From Chloroflexota bacterium (GTDB lineage Bacteria > Chloroflexota > Anaerolineae > Anaerolineales > Villigracilaceae): a DNA stretch of 64,000 bases. The notes under the pieces are model-generated. The model was given only the letters and a program-made list of their open reading frames with translations, made no database searches and was not told the DNA's origin. Numbering within the stretch: position 1 is the stretch's first letter; each line of letters starts with the position of its first letter. The position numbers and the translations under genes were made by a program. Positions 62,781-64,000 of the stretch are shown here, piece after piece. Location: the NCBI GenBank assembly GCA_016219545.1, contig JACRMH010000007.1, positions 1 to 64,000 of the forward strand, given 5' to 3'.

Positions 62781-64000
62781 ATGTCTAATTACGACGCAAT
62801 CATCATCGGCTCAGGCGCGGGCGGATTGACTGCCGCTGTAGCGCTCGCACAAGCTGGCAAGAAAGTGTTGGTGCTCGAACAGCATGACCGCCCCGGCGGG
62901 TGGACTCATTCGTTCACTTTGAACGGCTATCGCTTTAGCCCGGGTGTGCATTACATCGGCGACCTGCATGAAGGCGGTCATTTGCGGAATATTTATGAAG
63001 GGCTTGGCGTTTCACAGGATCTAACTTTCTGCGAACTCAACCCCGATGGCTATGACCACATCATCGTCGGCGATAAGCGCGTGGATTTCCCCAAAGGCAG
63101 GGAAAATTTAATCGAGCGGTTGAAGAGTCAGTTTCCGCACGAAGCAAGGGGCATTGATTCGTATTTCTCCGATCTCATCAACATGGTGGAAGGCTTGCGG
63201 CACATTGGAAATCTAAGCAAACCCTTGCAGGCCGCAAAAGGCGCGGGTAATGTCCTTAAATGGATGCGCGCCACCGGCGCAGACCTCATCAATGCCCACA
63301 TCAACGATCCCGTATTGCGCGGCGTGTTGGCAGGTCAGGCGGGCGACCATGGACTGCCGCCCTCAAAAGTCTCGGCGTTCATGCACGCGGGCATCACCCA
63401 TCATTATCTTGACGGCGGGTACTATCCACTCGGCGGTGCGTTTACCTTGCCGCGTGCATTCGTCAGGGCCCTAAAACGCGCAAGCGGAGAGATCAGGCTC
63501 CAGTCAAGAGTGAAGCGGATTCTCATCGAAGGCCAAAAAGTATTGGGCGTTGAATTGGATTCGGGCGAAGAGATACGCGCGGGCGTGGTCATCTCCAATG
63601 CGGACCCTGAGGTGACCTTCGGTCAGTTGATTGGGAAGGAAAAGCTCTCGCCTCGTCTCAAGCGGAAAGTTGATTCCGTCCGATATTCAACTTCGTGCCT
63701 CAGCCTGTTCTTCGCCACCGATATGGATCTGCGCGGGGCGGGACTCGACTCGGGCAACTTCTGGTTTTATGACCATCCCGATGTGGACAAAATTTATTCC
63801 GATGGACTCACTGATGCATTGCTGCGCGAAGAGACTCCGCCTGGCATGTTCCTGACCGCGACCACGTTGAAAGACCCGTCGAAGATGCACAGCGGACATC
63901 ACACCTGCGAGTCATTCGCGTTCGTAGGCTATGAGGCGTTCGAGAAATGGGCGCACACGAAATTTGGATCGCGCCCCGCGGACTACGACGCAATGAAGGA
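62781..64000 (+). CDS. FAD-dependent phytoene-dehydrogenase-like oxidoreductase (partial, runs off the end)
   Basis: From the ATG at 62781 (an in-frame ATG at 62766 is possible) the frame is open to the window edge, 406 codons. It starts NYDAIIIGSGAGGLTAAVAL, the dinucleotide-binding motif, then VLEQHDRPGGWTHSF as the second FAD region and GYRFSPGVHYIG. GGYYPLGGAFTLPRAFVRAL, then SRVKRILIEGQKVLGVELDSG and VVISNADPE, follow as in CrtI/CrtISO/retinol-saturase proteins. It probably acts on a polyene or lipid. The C-terminal FAD-closing motif lies outside the window. Confidence 0.9.
   Translation, partial: MSNYDAIIIGSGAGGLTAAVALAQAGKKVLVLEQHDRPGGWTHSFTLNGYRFSPGVHYIGDLHEGGHLRNIYEGLGVSQDLTFCELNPDGYDHIIVGDKRVDFPKGRENLIERLKSQFPHEARGIDSYFSDLINMVEGLRHIGNLSKPLQAAKGAGNVLKWMRATGADLINAHINDPVLRGVLAGQAGDHGLPPSKVSAFMHAGITHHYLDGGYYPLGGAFTLPRAFVRALKRASGEIRLQSRVKRILIEGQKVLGVELDSGEEIRAGVVISNADPEVTFGQLIGKEKLSPRLKRKVDSVRYSTSCLSLFFATDMDLRGAGLDSGNFWFYDHPDVDKIYSDGLTDALLREETPPGMFLTATTLKDPSKMHSGHHTCESFAFVGYEAFEKWAHTKFGSRPADYDAMK

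Noticed and set aside
1..64000. CRISPR arrays, tRNA and rRNA genes, phage modules
   Set aside because: No regularly spaced 25-40-base repeats, no tRNA-like cloverleaf with CCA-end pattern and no rRNA stretches were noticed. The only tandem array is the 39-base coding repeat without spacers. A tRNAscan or CRISPR search could still find something I missed.

Overview
The window looks like a chromosomal segment of an uncultured Chloroflexota bacterium, most likely of the Anaerolineae type. The basis is gene style rather than a marker gene: lipoproteins with Thr/Pro-rich linkers, many ABC importers with monoderm-type lipoprotein binding proteins, large beta-propeller histidine kinases, and moderate base composition. 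No rRNA, tRNA or CRISPR array was found, so the lineage is an inference.

Layout. (1) 1-6.35 kb: an IS4-like transposase remnant is cut by the left end of an IS21-family element. The truncated istA of that element is fused in frame to the C-terminal half of an FbpB-type ABC permease. The ATPase, a PrpD-family protein and a lipoprotein binding protein follow as a leftover import operon. (2) 6.6-9.2 kb: a YfcC-type carrier and an M14-like peptidase, translationally coupled on the minus strand. (3) 9.2-13.8 kb: a cyclic di-GMP-I riboswitch with an intrinsic terminator precedes a secreted protein carrying two Fn3-like modules, a 13-residue tandem repeat linker and a beta-helix. A paralogous beta-helix lipoprotein follows. 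(4) 13.8-44.4 kb: about 30 tightly packed minus-strand genes form one exopolysaccharide/glycan locus. They cover initiation (sugar transferase, Wzz-like protein), nucleotide sugars (a Wlb-like acetamido-uronate set; RfbF/RfbG/RfbC-like CDP-hexose enzymes plus an aminotransferase), glycosyltransferases, a Wzx flippase and a Wzy/ligase. Modifying enzymes include three FemAB-like transferases, a sulfotransferase, a deacetylase, an ATP-grasp ligase, methyltransferases, a methylthiotransferase-like radical SAM protein and an alkaline-phosphatase-superfamily enzyme. A small XRE-like protein sits at the head. (5) 45-46.3 kb: an orphan OmpR-type regulator with a good promoter and a small membrane protein. 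(6) 46.4-52.6 kb: an oligopeptide ABC importer with a fused OppD-OppF ATPase. (7) 53-59.3 kb: small and multi-pass membrane proteins, a 14-motif propeller histidine kinase with its LuxR-type regulator, a GNAT, then a deletion scar joining a racemase start to a DinG helicase end. (8) 59.6-64 kb: a secreted lipoprotein, an aldo/keto reductase, and an FAD-dependent phytoene-dehydrogenase-like protein running off the end.

The most interesting theme is surface polysaccharide control. A c-di-GMP riboswitch controls a secreted beta-helix protein that lies tail to tail with a large glycan locus with an unusual set of modifying enzymes. Several events of genome decay (IS-made gene fusion, racemase/DinG scar, a possible TG-duplication frameshift) can be read directly from the sequence.
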